This document shows positions 1-6,446 of a stretch of DNA of 18,595 bases, piece by piece. Location of the stretch: contig CAZOFA010000045.1 in assembly GCA_964578975.1 (NCBI GenBank), positions 1 through 18,595 of the forward strand, given 5' to 3'. Origin of the DNA: CAYRUP01 sp964578975 (GTDB taxonomy: Bacteria; Pseudomonadota; Gammaproteobacteria; DSM-16500). The number at the start of each line of letters is the position of its first letter. Within the stretch, counting starts at the first letter, position 1. Position numbers and translations under genes: made by a program. The notes beneath the pieces were generated by a model. The model was given only the letters and a program-made list of their open reading frames with translations, made no database searches and had not been told where the DNA came from.

Positions 1-126
1 ACGGGTTCGCCGATTTGCGCGCGTCCGAACCAAACCCAGGTTTTCGTGCCATCAAAACCGGGGATTGTTGGGCTGGCCGCGCAATGACGAGAAGGCTTCG
101 TGAATGCTACAAGCATGCCCACTTTT
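1..126. other. unresolved edge segment downstream of fau
   Basis: These bases are richer in GC than the neighbouring genes. On the minus strand an open frame runs from an ATG at 116-114 off the left edge (about 38 codons, including the short peptide PTIPGFDGTKTWVW). Plus-strand frames are also largely open over the same stretch, which is more typical of an intergenic repeat than of a gene. No Shine-Dalgarno sequence was convincing. It could be the 5' end of a minus-strand gene, or a dispersed repeat. I see no RNA gene signature. Confidence 0.2.
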
Positions 127-705
127 TTAAAAAATAATCAGCCTACTTTCAGTCACCACCCCATCTAATGCAACATCCCACGGATCTTCTGGTAGCACAT
201 CCTGTTGTTGCGCATCATAAGCCAACCCAATGAGATGGCATGTTTGGTTTTTTTGCGATCGCAATGTTGCAAAGGTTCGATCATAGTATCCTGCACCCAT
301 TCCTAAGCGACGTCCGCTCAAATCAAATGCAACCAGGGGAAACAAGACCAGGTTTAATTTTTCCAGTGCGATGATTTGCCCTTTTTTAGGTTCCAAAATT
401 TGATATCGATTCGGTTGCAACGTATCATTGGGTGAATAACTTGCAAAAATTAAATTTTTCTCCCCATCGCTCTCGAGCAGCGGCAAATAACATTTTTTTC
501 CCGCAGCCCAAATTTTTTGCACGATCGGCAAACAATCAAATTCATCGGCACGCGGATAGTAACAAGCAATATGCTGGCTCTGGCGAAAAAAATCACTAGC
601 GATAAATAAATTGGCCGCATTTTCTGCGGCGGCTTGACGTTCAGCAGGATTAATTTTACGACGCAGCGCTAATAGCGATTGACGTAAACTTGCTTTTGAT
701 GTCAT
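127..705 (-). CDS. fau: 5-formyltetrahydrofolate cyclo-ligase
   Basis: This enzyme uses ATP to convert 5-formyltetrahydrofolate to 5,10-methenyltetrahydrofolate, returning a storage or inhibitory folate to the one-carbon pool in the cytoplasm. The 192-residue length is normal for the family (YgfA/Fau in E. coli). The family signature GRRLGMGAGYYDRTF lies at residues 131-145, where the glycine-rich loop and YYD bind phosphate and substrate. The N-terminal basic stretch (LRQSLLALRRK) is also typical. The ATG overlaps the zapA stop in an ATGA junction, so the gene is probably translationally coupled to zapA. The zapA-fau pairing is a conserved gammaproteobacterial arrangement. Identification is secure. 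Transcription would continue into the unresolved left edge, where I see no clear terminator. Confidence 0.93.
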   Translation of the reverse strand: MTSKASLRQSLLALRRKINPAERQAAAENAANLFIASDFFRQSQHIACYYPRADEFDCLPIVQKIWAAGKKCYLPLLESDGEKNLIFASYSPNDTLQPNRYQILEPKKGQIIALEKLNLVLFPLVAFDLSGRRLGMGAGYYDRTFATLRSQKNQTCHLIGLAYDAQQQDVLPEDPWDVALDGVVTESRLIIF

Positions 706-1001
706 ACATCCACTTCATCAGATTCTAATGCATGCTCTACTTTTTTTTGTAAATCATACAAACGCTGATTAATATTTTGTAAATGACCTTTTTCAAAATT
801 TAAAAATTGATGCGTGACATTCAATGCAGCGATCACAGCAATTTTATCTTGCGAAGTGACGCCTGAGTTTTGCACTTGACGCATTTTTTCTTCAAGATAA
901 TGTGCGGTTTCTTGCAATGAATCGATTTCAGAATCTGGACATTTGATCAAATAGGTTTTACCTAAAATTTCAATCGTCGTTTCAGTCAGCTTACTACTCA
1001 T
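702..1001 (-). CDS. zapA: cell division protein ZapA
   Basis: ZapA is a small cytoplasmic protein that bundles FtsZ filaments and stabilises the Z ring. The 99-residue product has the usual ZapA organisation. A short N-terminal beta domain (TTIEILGKTYLIKCP, about residues 8-22) is followed by a helix containing DKIAVIAALNVTHQFL (about 52-67) and a C-terminal coiled coil rich in Glu, Gln and Leu. I chose the ATG at 1001 rather than the longer frame reaching 1058, because the first 19 codons of that frame overlap the upstream gene and do not resemble ZapA. The start overlaps the end of the upstream coiled-coil gene by 8 bases and lacks a good Shine-Dalgarno sequence, which suggests coupled translation. 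Downstream it overlaps fau by 4 bases. Confidence 0.9.
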   Translation of the reverse strand: MSSKLTETTIEILGKTYLIKCPDSEIDSLQETAHYLEEKMRQVQNSGVTSQDKIAVIAALNVTHQFLNFEKGHLQNINQRLYDLQKKVEHALESDEVDV

Positions 1002-1206
1002 GGGGCATCGTCTCGATTGATTTAAGATGTGAAATGATATTTTCAATTTGCGCAACAACCATTTGATTTTTGCGGGCCAACATCTCTTTCTCGCGTAGCA
1101 ATGTTGATTGTTTATGCTCTAAATGTAAAGTGACCTGTTGTTGCTCTTCAAAGCGTTGGAGCAGAGTTTTAATGCGCTTTTCTAATTGCTGCAATAATTC
1201 ATCCAT
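994..1206 (-). CDS. small coiled-coil protein upstream of zapA (TIGR02449 / ZapB-like)
   Basis: The product is 70 residues, almost entirely charged and predicted coiled coil. It opens MDELLQQLEKRIKTLLQRFE and continues with heptad-like Leu, Glu and Gln spacing (HKQSTLLREKEMLARKNQ). Small proteins of this kind encoded just before zapA in gammaproteobacteria are annotated as family TIGR02449 and are related in style to the division factor ZapB. A role with ZapA and FtsZ is an inference from position and fold. The ATG at 1206-1204 is preferred over the frame reaching 1434, because the extra 76 codons run antisense into pgi and have no coiled-coil character. It is the first gene of the operon with zapA and fau. 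Confidence 0.75.
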   Translation of the reverse strand: MDELLQQLEKRIKTLLQRFEEQQQVTLHLEHKQSTLLREKEMLARKNQMVVAQIENIISHLKSIETMPHE

Positions 1207-1234
1207 GATCACGGACCTAATAAAATTTTTTATT

Positions 1235-1264
1235 AATATACTCTGATTGCATCCCACGCTGCAA
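1235..1264 (-). promoter_or_regulatory. possible promoter of the coiled-coil gene-zapA-fau operon
   Basis: Read on the minus strand there is a -35-like TTGCAG (1259-1264) and a -10-like TATATT (1235-1240), separated by 18 bp and about 29 bp upstream of the first ATG. The -35 match is only partial. An AT-only palindrome follows at 1218-1235. Confidence 0.3.
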
Positions 1265-1278
1265 TTATTTTTTGTGCA

Positions 1279-1306
1279 TAGACAATTCTTGTTCGTCTGG
1301 TAAAAT
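1279..1306 (+). promoter_or_regulatory. probable sigma-70 promoter of pgi
   Basis: TAGACA (1279-1284) and TAAAAT (1301-1306) each match the consensus -35 and -10 hexamers at five of six positions, with a 16-bp spacer. The expected transcription start is near 1313, leaving a leader of about 20 bases before the pgi ATG. The promoter is divergent from that of the zapA operon. Confidence 0.55.
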
Positions 1307-1331
1307 ACGCTATTCTGAGCGGATATTTCCA

Positions 1332-2972
1332 ATGAATCAGCTGACGCAGCTTGCTGCATGGCATGCGCTGCAACAACATTATGAAGAAATTGCCAATCAT
1401 TCAATGCAAGAATGGTTTGCAACCGATGCTGCACGTTTTGAAAATTTTTCTGTCACGTTTAATCACATTTTATTTGATTATTCCAAGAACCGTGTCACTC
1501 ACGAGACCATGCGCTTATTGATTGAATTAGCGCGCGAAGCCAATTTAGCGCATTATATCGATGAACTTTTTTCCGGACGTTTAATTAATTTTACCGAGCA
1601 ACGCCCGGCATTGCATACCGCGTTACGCGATCGGAAGACGAAAACCTTACTGGTCAACGGAAAAAACGTCATGCAAGATATTCACGCGACATTGGCTGCA
1701 ATGCAACAATTTGTCGATCAAGTGCGTGCGGGGACTTGGGTAGGCGCCACAGGGAAATCTATCGTAGATATCGTCAACATTGGAATTGGTGGTTCGCACT
1801 TGGGGCCATTAATGGTGACACAAGCACTCGCCGATTCTTTGCCGCAAGAAAGACATTGTTATTTTATTTCTAATTGTGATGGCAGTGAGATTCAACATGT
1901 TTTACAAAAAATAAATCCTGAACGCACGCTTTTTATTATTTCGTCAAAATCGTTTACGACGTTTGAAACGATTTCTAATGCGGAATTCATTCAACAATGG
2001 CTCAGAGAAAAATTGGGAATAAAAAATGTTTCTGCGCATTTTGTTGCGGTGACCGCAAATATCGCGCGGGCAAAAGAATTTGGCATTCCTGATGCACAAA
2101 TTTTTCCGATTTGGGAATGGGTCGGCGGGCGTTATTCCATTTGGTCGGCGATTGGGTTACCCGTCGCACTCATGATTGGCATGGATAAATTTTATGAATT
2201 TCTCGATGGCGCACATCAAGTCGACCTGCATTTTCGTGAGTCTGAATTTTCCAACAATATACCTGTTTTAATGGCATTATTAGGCCTGTGGTATATTAAT
2301 TTTTTTGGCTCATCCGTACACGCCATTACTCCCTACGCGTATGAATTAAAATTTTTTCGTGACTATATTCAACAAGCCGACATGGAAAGTAATGGGAAAT
2401 CTGTGTCGCGAGAAAATCATTTTATTGATTATGCAACCGCACCGATAATTATCGGTCAACAAGGGTGTGACAGTCAGCATTCTTTTTTCCAATTGATCCA
2501 TCAAAGCGCGCGACTCATTCCGATCGATTTTATTTTAGTGGCCCATACGCATTTTCAACACCAGCAAGATATTTTAGTCGCAAATGCAATAAGTCAAGCG
2601 CAAGCATTGTTGCAAGGAAAATCGTATGAAGAAAATTTTAATCGCTTGCGTGATGCAGGTTATGCTGAAAAAGAAGCTCAGCAGTTAGCCTTACACAAAA
2701 CCATTCCGGGCAATCGTCCCAGCAATCTTTTTTTTATAAATAAATTAACGCCGTCCACATTGGGCTCATTAATTGCTTTTTACGAACATAAAATTTTCGT
2801 GCAGGGAATTCTTTGGGGAATTAATTCCTTTGATCAGTGGGGAGTTGAACTCGGAAAAGAATTATTGCCAGCGATTTTATTGGCTTTAACCCAGTCGACA
2901 CAAAATCATGCGCATGATTCATCGACGAATGGATTAATTCATTATTACATGCAATTAAGGAATTCATCGTGA
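1332..2972 (+). CDS. pgi: glucose-6-phosphate isomerase
   Basis: Pgi interconverts glucose 6-phosphate and fructose 6-phosphate in the cytoplasm and feeds glycolysis, gluconeogenesis and envelope sugar synthesis. The product is 546 residues, very close to the E. coli enzyme. Both family signatures are present: WVGGRYSIWSAIG (263-275) and FDQWGVELGK (500-509). The catalytic residues known from animal PGI are conserved: Arg267, Glu352 (in DMESNGK), His383 (in SQHSFF) and Lys509. The phosphate-binding part includes NIGIGGSHLGPLM. I chose the ATG at 1332. The frame stays open back to 1272, but its 20 extra residues are absent from the family and would overlap the promoter. The stop overlaps the GTG start of lptM. 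Pgi heading an lptM-dapF operon is unusual relative to E. coli. Confidence 0.97.
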   Translation: MNQLTQLAAWHALQQHYEEIANHSMQEWFATDAARFENFSVTFNHILFDYSKNRVTHETMRLLIELAREANLAHYIDELFSGRLINFTEQRPALHTALRDRKTKTLLVNGKNVMQDIHATLAAMQQFVDQVRAGTWVGATGKSIVDIVNIGIGGSHLGPLMVTQALADSLPQERHCYFISNCDGSEIQHVLQKINPERTLFIISSKSFTTFETISNAEFIQQWLREKLGIKNVSAHFVAVTANIARAKEFGIPDAQIFPIWEWVGGRYSIWSAIGLPVALMIGMDKFYEFLDGAHQVDLHFRESEFSNNIPVLMALLGLWYINFFGSSVHAITPYAYELKFFRDYIQQADMESNGKSVSRENHFIDYATAPIIIGQQGCDSQHSFFQLIHQSARLIPIDFILVAHTHFQHQQDILVANAISQAQALLQGKSYEENFNRLRDAGYAEKEAQQLALHKTIPGNRPSNLFFINKLTPSTLGSLIAFYEHKIFVQGILWGINSFDQWGVELGKELLPAILLALTQSTQNHAHDSSTNGLIHYYMQLRNSS

Positions 2973-3094
2973 AGAAAAAAATAGTGGGCGTGATCATGTT
3001 GTCATTCATTTACTGTTGTCTATTGGGTTGTGGTCAAGCAGGACGATTATATTTACCTGATCAAATACCTCCAGGAGAGCATTCTGTATCATGA
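2969..3094 (+). CDS. lptM: small LptM-like outer-membrane lipoprotein
   Basis: A GTG at 2969 opens a 41-codon frame. The product begins with a basic N-terminus (KKK), then a hydrophobic stretch (IVGVIMLSFIYCC) and a lipobox-like LLGC followed by GQAGRLYLPDQIPP. The C-G-x-x-G-x-L-Y-x-P pattern directly after the lipidated cysteine is the hallmark of LptM (formerly YifL). In E. coli LptM lies just upstream of dapF and helps the LPS translocon LptD/LptE mature. The gene overlaps the pgi stop as GTGA and the dapF start as ATGA, so translation is probably coupled on both sides. It is shorter than E. coli LptM: almost nothing follows the conserved N-terminal motif. Confidence 0.85.
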   Translation: MKKKIVGVIMLSFIYCCLLGCGQAGRLYLPDQIPPGEHSVS

Positions 3095-3891
3095 GCAGTA
3101 TTCAATTTTGTAAAATGCATGGACTGGGTAATGACTTCATGGTCATCGATGGCATTTCTCAGCAAATTGATTTTGCCGCACTTCCCATTCAGCAATTGAG
3201 TAATCGTTATTTGGGTGTGGGATTCGATCAATTGTTATTAATCACCCCCTCAAAAAATGCAGATTTTGCCTGTAAAATTTATAATTGCGATGGCACAGAA
3301 GCAGAACAATGTGGTAATGGAATGCGTTGTGTTGCGCGTTTTGTGCATGAAGAAAAATTGACGGAGAAAAATTCGCTTTCAGTCGAAACAAAAGCCGGCA
3401 TCATCCAAGCATTCATTCACAATTATGATCGCATCGATGTCAACATGGGTTTTCCGGGTTTGCATCGCGTGCAAAAATTAGAAAATGAGACTGTGGATTT
3501 TTCTGTTTTATCCATGGGAAATCCGCACGCTGTTTTACACATTTCTTCCATTGAACAATATCCCGTTGAAAAAATTGCAGCAAAAATTGCAGCGCATTCT
3601 CTTTTTCCAGAAGGTGTTAATGTCGGATTTTTTGAAATTGTATCGCGCAATGAAATTCGCTTACGTACGATTGAGCGTGGTGTCGGTGAAACGTTTGCGT
3701 GTGGAAGCAATGCGTGTGCTGCGGTTGTGTCCGGGATATTAAATGGTCAATTGGATTCGCCGGTAAACGTTCAATTGACGTTTGGTCATTTGAGCGTAGA
3801 ATGGCTTGGTGAAAAAAATCCCGTAATTTTATCGGGTCCCGCTGCACGTAGTTTTTCAGGGCGATGGGATAATAATTATTTTAAAAAATGA
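3091..3891 (+). CDS. dapF: diaminopimelate epimerase
   Basis: DapF converts LL-diaminopimelate to the meso form, the precursor of lysine and of the peptidoglycan cross-linking residue. The product is 266 residues, near the family's usual 270-275. The two active-site cysteines are clear: Cys74 in EQCGNGMRC and Cys204 in GETFACGSNACA. The N-terminal KMHGLGNDF motif (8-16) is also typical. The start overlaps the lptM stop by 4 bases (ATGA), and a GGAG lies 14-18 bases upstream inside lptM. The lptM-dapF pair matches E. coli, but the xerC-side genes found there do not follow. The stop codon is immediately followed by GGGG, forming a Shine-Dalgarno-like sequence for the small frame that follows. 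Confidence 0.96.
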   Translation: MSSIQFCKMHGLGNDFMVIDGISQQIDFAALPIQQLSNRYLGVGFDQLLLITPSKNADFACKIYNCDGTEAEQCGNGMRCVARFVHEEKLTEKNSLSVETKAGIIQAFIHNYDRIDVNMGFPGLHRVQKLENETVDFSVLSMGNPHAVLHISSIEQYPVEKIAAKIAAHSLFPEGVNVGFFEIVSRNEIRLRTIERGVGETFACGSNACAAVVSGILNGQLDSPVNVQLTFGHLSVEWLGEKNPVILSGPAARSFSGRWDNNYFKK

Positions 3892-3904
3892 GGGGTTATT
3901 ATTA

Positions 3905-4039
3905 ATGTTAACCGCGCAATTTCCTGAGGAAAATCTCCCAACTATTGGTGGGACTCAAAATAGAATTACAAGCCTTCCTGTTGCAGAAACAAATACGAAC
4001 GATGTACGAGAAAAAGAGGTACCACGTCCTGGTAAGTAA
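3905..4039 (+). CDS. possible small protein of unknown function (44 aa)
   Basis: An ATG at 3905 opens a 44-codon frame ending in TAA at 4037-4039. It is preceded by GAGGGG, which overlaps the dapF stop, with a 9-base spacing to the ATG. The product starts MLTAQFPEENLPTIGG and ends EKEVPRPGK. It is hydrophilic, with no signal peptide, membrane segment, cysteine or motif that I recognise. The good ribosome-binding site and the position directly after dapF are the only support. Chance is a real alternative at this length. The 60 bases between its stop and the next gene hold no convincing terminator. Confidence 0.3.
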   Translation: MLTAQFPEENLPTIGGTQNRITSLPVAETNTNDVREKEVPRPGK

Positions 4040-4099
4040 ATAACGTGTTACGTGTGGCTTTTTCTCTAAACTTTTTAATCATGATTTTGGAGGAGCCAA

Positions 4100-5560
4100 A
4101 TGAAGAATTCAAAAGTAATACGATTGAAAAAAAAATTTAGTAAACTACTCGCTGCATGTCTTGGATTAAGTGCATTGAGCGCACACGCAGCACCCACTTA
4201 TTTTACTGATCTGCAAGGACGCGCGTTAGTTTTACATGGATTAAACACTTCTAATAATTCCAAATATCTTCTCAGTGGCATGCCCTGGATCAATGCGTCT
4301 GATGTCGTCGCAGAAAATAATATGTTGGGCACCAATGCCGTCCGTTTTGTTATTTTCTGGTCTGTACTGCAACCAACAAAGCCTAATCCCAATAACGTTT
4401 ATAACGATGATTATCTGCGCGATATATTAACGCGTGTGAATTGGTATGGCGCACAAGGCATGCATGTCATTCTCGACATGCATCAAGATCTGTATGGTCC
4501 AGGCGCATTCAGTGATGGCCCGGGCGATGTAGATGGAGCGCCAGTTTGGGCGACTTATACCGATGGGTTGCCCGTCAAAGTGACGAAACCATGGGGACTC
4601 ATGTATTTACAACCGGGCGAAGTGCGTGCTTGGGATAATTTTTGGGGCACAACGCTGAAACATCCTGAATTACGCAAACAGTATGCTGATGCATGGCAAC
4701 ACATTGCGGGTTTTTTTGCGAATAACAATACTGTGATTGGTTATGATTTGTTGAATGAACCCTATGGTGGTTCTTTGCAAGGGGCATTCTTCGAACCAAC
4801 AGTTTTGGTTGCAACGTATCAAGCTGCGATTAATGAAATACGTCAAGTGGATAATGATCATTGGATTTTGGTGGAGCCATCCTCATTTCCAGTGACGCAA
4901 GGTTTGCCGACGACGTTGCCTAAACCTCATGATCCACGCAAAGGTGAACCACGAATTGCTTATGCTCCACATCTTTATCCACCCACGTTGGATTTGGACG
5001 ACGGTGAAAGCTCTTACACCGGAGCGAACATTGGCATGGTTAATATGATGTTGGATAGTTGGACGCTATCGAATGTGACGGTCGCAAACGTATGGAAAGC
5101 GCCATTGGTGATTGGAGAACTTGGCGGAGTTGATTATACGCAGCCGGGCAATCTAACCTTTGTCGACAAACTGACTGATTTGACCGATCGCATTGGTGCG
5201 AGTTGGTTGTGGTGGTCAAACGATATTGGTAACACAAGTCCTTACAAAGGTGGTGGTGCTTTCAATGATTTGGCACAGCATCTTTCTTATCCCTATGCGC
5301 AAGCAATCGCTGGAACACCTGAATTGTTGCATTATGATCCTGCAAAAAAACAATTGGCCGTCAAATTTGTGAATAAAGCGGGTGTCACAGGGACGACTGA
5401 TTTGTTTCTCTCACCGTATGTGTTTAAGAGTGGCTACTCAATTAGCACCACTGATAAAAATGGAAGTTGGAGTGCGCAGTATAATGTTAGCAATCATGTG
5501 CTTTCCATTACGGCGGATCCGGGGAGCAATGAGCATACGTATACGGTGACGGCGCAGTAA
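4100..5560 (+). CDS. secreted GH5 endoglycosylceramidase-like glycosidase
   Basis: Enzymes of this family cut the bond between the sugar chain and ceramide in glycosphingolipids. The 486-residue product has a basic N-terminus, a hydrophobic core and an SAHA-AP cleavage site near residue 30, so it should be exported. The catalytic TIM barrel shows LDMHQD (125-130), DGAPVWATYTDGLP (145-158), the acid/base Glu220 in LLNEPYGGSLQG, AYAPHLYPPTLDL (288-300) and the nucleophile Glu340 in VIGELGG. From memory these motifs and the length match Rhodococcus endoglycoceramidase closely. Residues about 405-486 form a beta-rich C-terminal domain typical of the family. The Shine-Dalgarno GGAGGAG sits 4 bases before the ATG. 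It stands alone, convergent with the pilus cluster. Cellulase-like or other glycolipid activity is possible, but the EGCase match is much better. Confidence 0.88.
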   Translation: MKNSKVIRLKKKFSKLLAACLGLSALSAHAAPTYFTDLQGRALVLHGLNTSNNSKYLLSGMPWINASDVVAENNMLGTNAVRFVIFWSVLQPTKPNPNNVYNDDYLRDILTRVNWYGAQGMHVILDMHQDLYGPGAFSDGPGDVDGAPVWATYTDGLPVKVTKPWGLMYLQPGEVRAWDNFWGTTLKHPELRKQYADAWQHIAGFFANNNTVIGYDLLNEPYGGSLQGAFFEPTVLVATYQAAINEIRQVDNDHWILVEPSSFPVTQGLPTTLPKPHDPRKGEPRIAYAPHLYPPTLDLDDGESSYTGANIGMVNMMLDSWTLSNVTVANVWKAPLVIGELGGVDYTQPGNLTFVDKLTDLTDRIGASWLWWSNDIGNTSPYKGGGAFNDLAQHLSYPYAQAIAGTPELLHYDPAKKQLAVKFVNKAGVTGTTDLFLSPYVFKSGYSISTTDKNGSWSAQYNVSNHVLSITADPGSNEHTYTVTAQ

Positions 5561-5570
5561 CCTGCCAGTA

Positions 5571-5598
5571 TGTCATTCCCGCCTGCGCGGGAATGACA
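5571..5598. repeat. 12-bp perfect inverted repeat between convergent genes
   Basis: TGTCATTCCCGC (5571-5582) is mirrored exactly by its reverse complement at 5587-5598 around a 4-base loop. It lies 10 bases after the endoglycosylceramidase stop and about 47 bases beyond the pilP-like stop. No T-run follows on either strand, so it is not a classic intrinsic terminator. Motifs of this GTCATTCCCGC type are common as dispersed intergenic palindromes in many proteobacteria. It may stabilise the 3' ends of both transcripts. Confidence 0.7.
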
Positions 5599-5645
5599 CG
5601 AGGGAGCCCAAAATTATGGTATTCGAGCTGTGCTAATTATATTGC

Positions 5646-6443
5646 TTAAAAAGCAGAACTTGCGATTTCTATTTTTCTGCGTTTTCCATCTTTAACCAGC
5701 GTCACGCCGTTTCTATTGATGGTTGCAACAACAGATCCATCAATTAAAGTGTCACCGACGCCAACGTTAAAATATTTATTTTGATAACTTAATACCGCCA
5801 TCCAACGATAGGATTGCATCGTCACCGAAACAACGGTAAATGGAATTTCAGGCACCGTTGGGGGCTTGATGGGAAGAGATTGATCTTCGCCGCTGGGATT
5901 TTGCCCTGATTTATTTGTATAAGAACTAAGGGGAAGAGTCGGAGGTGCTGGTTGAGTTAATAGATCACTCATACTTTTATTTGCGGTTTCTGTTGCTAAT
6001 TTCGCGGCTGCGATTGCTTGATTGGTTTCGGCAATTTCACGTTTAAGTTTCAATAATTGTAATTGATTCAGTGAATCTAAATACGATTTTTGCTGCTCTT
6101 CCTGCTCTTTCAGCGTATCAGAAGAATCTTTGCGTGCAACGGCACTATTCATCGGCATGACAGGCGCATTTGCCGCCGGCATGCTGGGTGCTGCAATCGG
6201 CATGCTCGTGCTCGCCGCGGTCGGAGCAGTGGGAACGGTGCTTGGAGCACTCGGGGCACTTGTCGCACTCATTGGTTTAGCAGCAGGTGCTGTAGGCGCG
6301 GGTGGCGTGACGTCAGGTGATGAACTGGAAAAAATAGATATCACTTCGTAAATAATAAAAATAACAATCACAATCACTGCGACCCCAATCACTTTTTGTT
6401 TCGTGTTGAGTGTGGCAAGAGAAAATTTTGATTCATCAGCCAT
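5646..6443 (-). CDS. pilP: type IVb pilus biogenesis protein PilP-like
   Basis: PilP-type proteins are inner-membrane anchored periplasmic connectors that link the pilus platform to the outer-membrane secretin. This 265-residue product has a short cytoplasmic N-terminus and one membrane helix (about residues 18-37). A long Pro/Ala/Ser/Met-rich linker follows (about 44-100), then a charged coiled-coil stretch (about 107-157). The small C-terminal domain reads FNVGVGDTLIDGSVVATINRNGV, the pattern shared by PilP and GspC homology-region domains. It starts 3 bases after the pilO-like stop and is the last gene of the cluster. Assignment rests on domain layout and on its position after pilN-pilO, as in R64. 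Sequence conservation in this family is low. Confidence 0.75.
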   Translation of the reverse strand: MADESKFSLATLNTKQKVIGVAVIVIVIFIIYEVISIFSSSSPDVTPPAPTAPAAKPMSATSAPSAPSTVPTAPTAASTSMPIAAPSMPAANAPVMPMNSAVARKDSSDTLKEQEEQQKSYLDSLNQLQLLKLKREIAETNQAIAAAKLATETANKSMSDLLTQPAPPTLPLSSYTNKSGQNPSGEDQSLPIKPPTVPEIPFTVVSVTMQSYRWMAVLSYQNKYFNVGVGDTLIDGSVVATINRNGVTLVKDGKRRKIEIASSAF

Positions 6444-6446
6444 AAC

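Noticed and set aside
104..116. Small hairpin ATGCT-ACA-AGCAT near a T run as a terminator
   Set aside because: The stem is only 5 bp, and on the strand of fau it is not followed by a T run.
1002..1058. Longer zapA start at 1058
   Set aside because: The extra 19 residues overlap the upstream coiled-coil gene and do not fit ZapA; the ATG at 1001 gives the family length.
1272..1331. Earlier pgi start at 1272
   Set aside because: The 20 added residues are absent in the family and lie upstream of the predicted transcription start.
1207..1434. Longer frame for the coiled-coil gene starting at 1434
   Set aside because: It would run antisense through the start of pgi and over both promoter regions; the ATG at 1206 gives a compact coiled-coil protein.
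2454..2466. Pgi has GQQG where animal enzymes have GEPG, suggesting loss of the catalytic glutamate
   Set aside because: Counting back from the human active-site lysine places the catalytic glutamate in the DMESNGK motif, which is intact here (Glu352). The GEPG position is variable.
3617..3847. Antisense frames within dapF
   Set aside because: Shadows of a strongly conserved dapF frame; no independent start signals.
6130..6351. Plus-strand frame of 73 residues, hydrophobic Ala/Gly-rich, looking like a membrane peptide
   Set aside because: It is the antisense shadow of the Pro/Ala-rich linker of the PilP-like gene.
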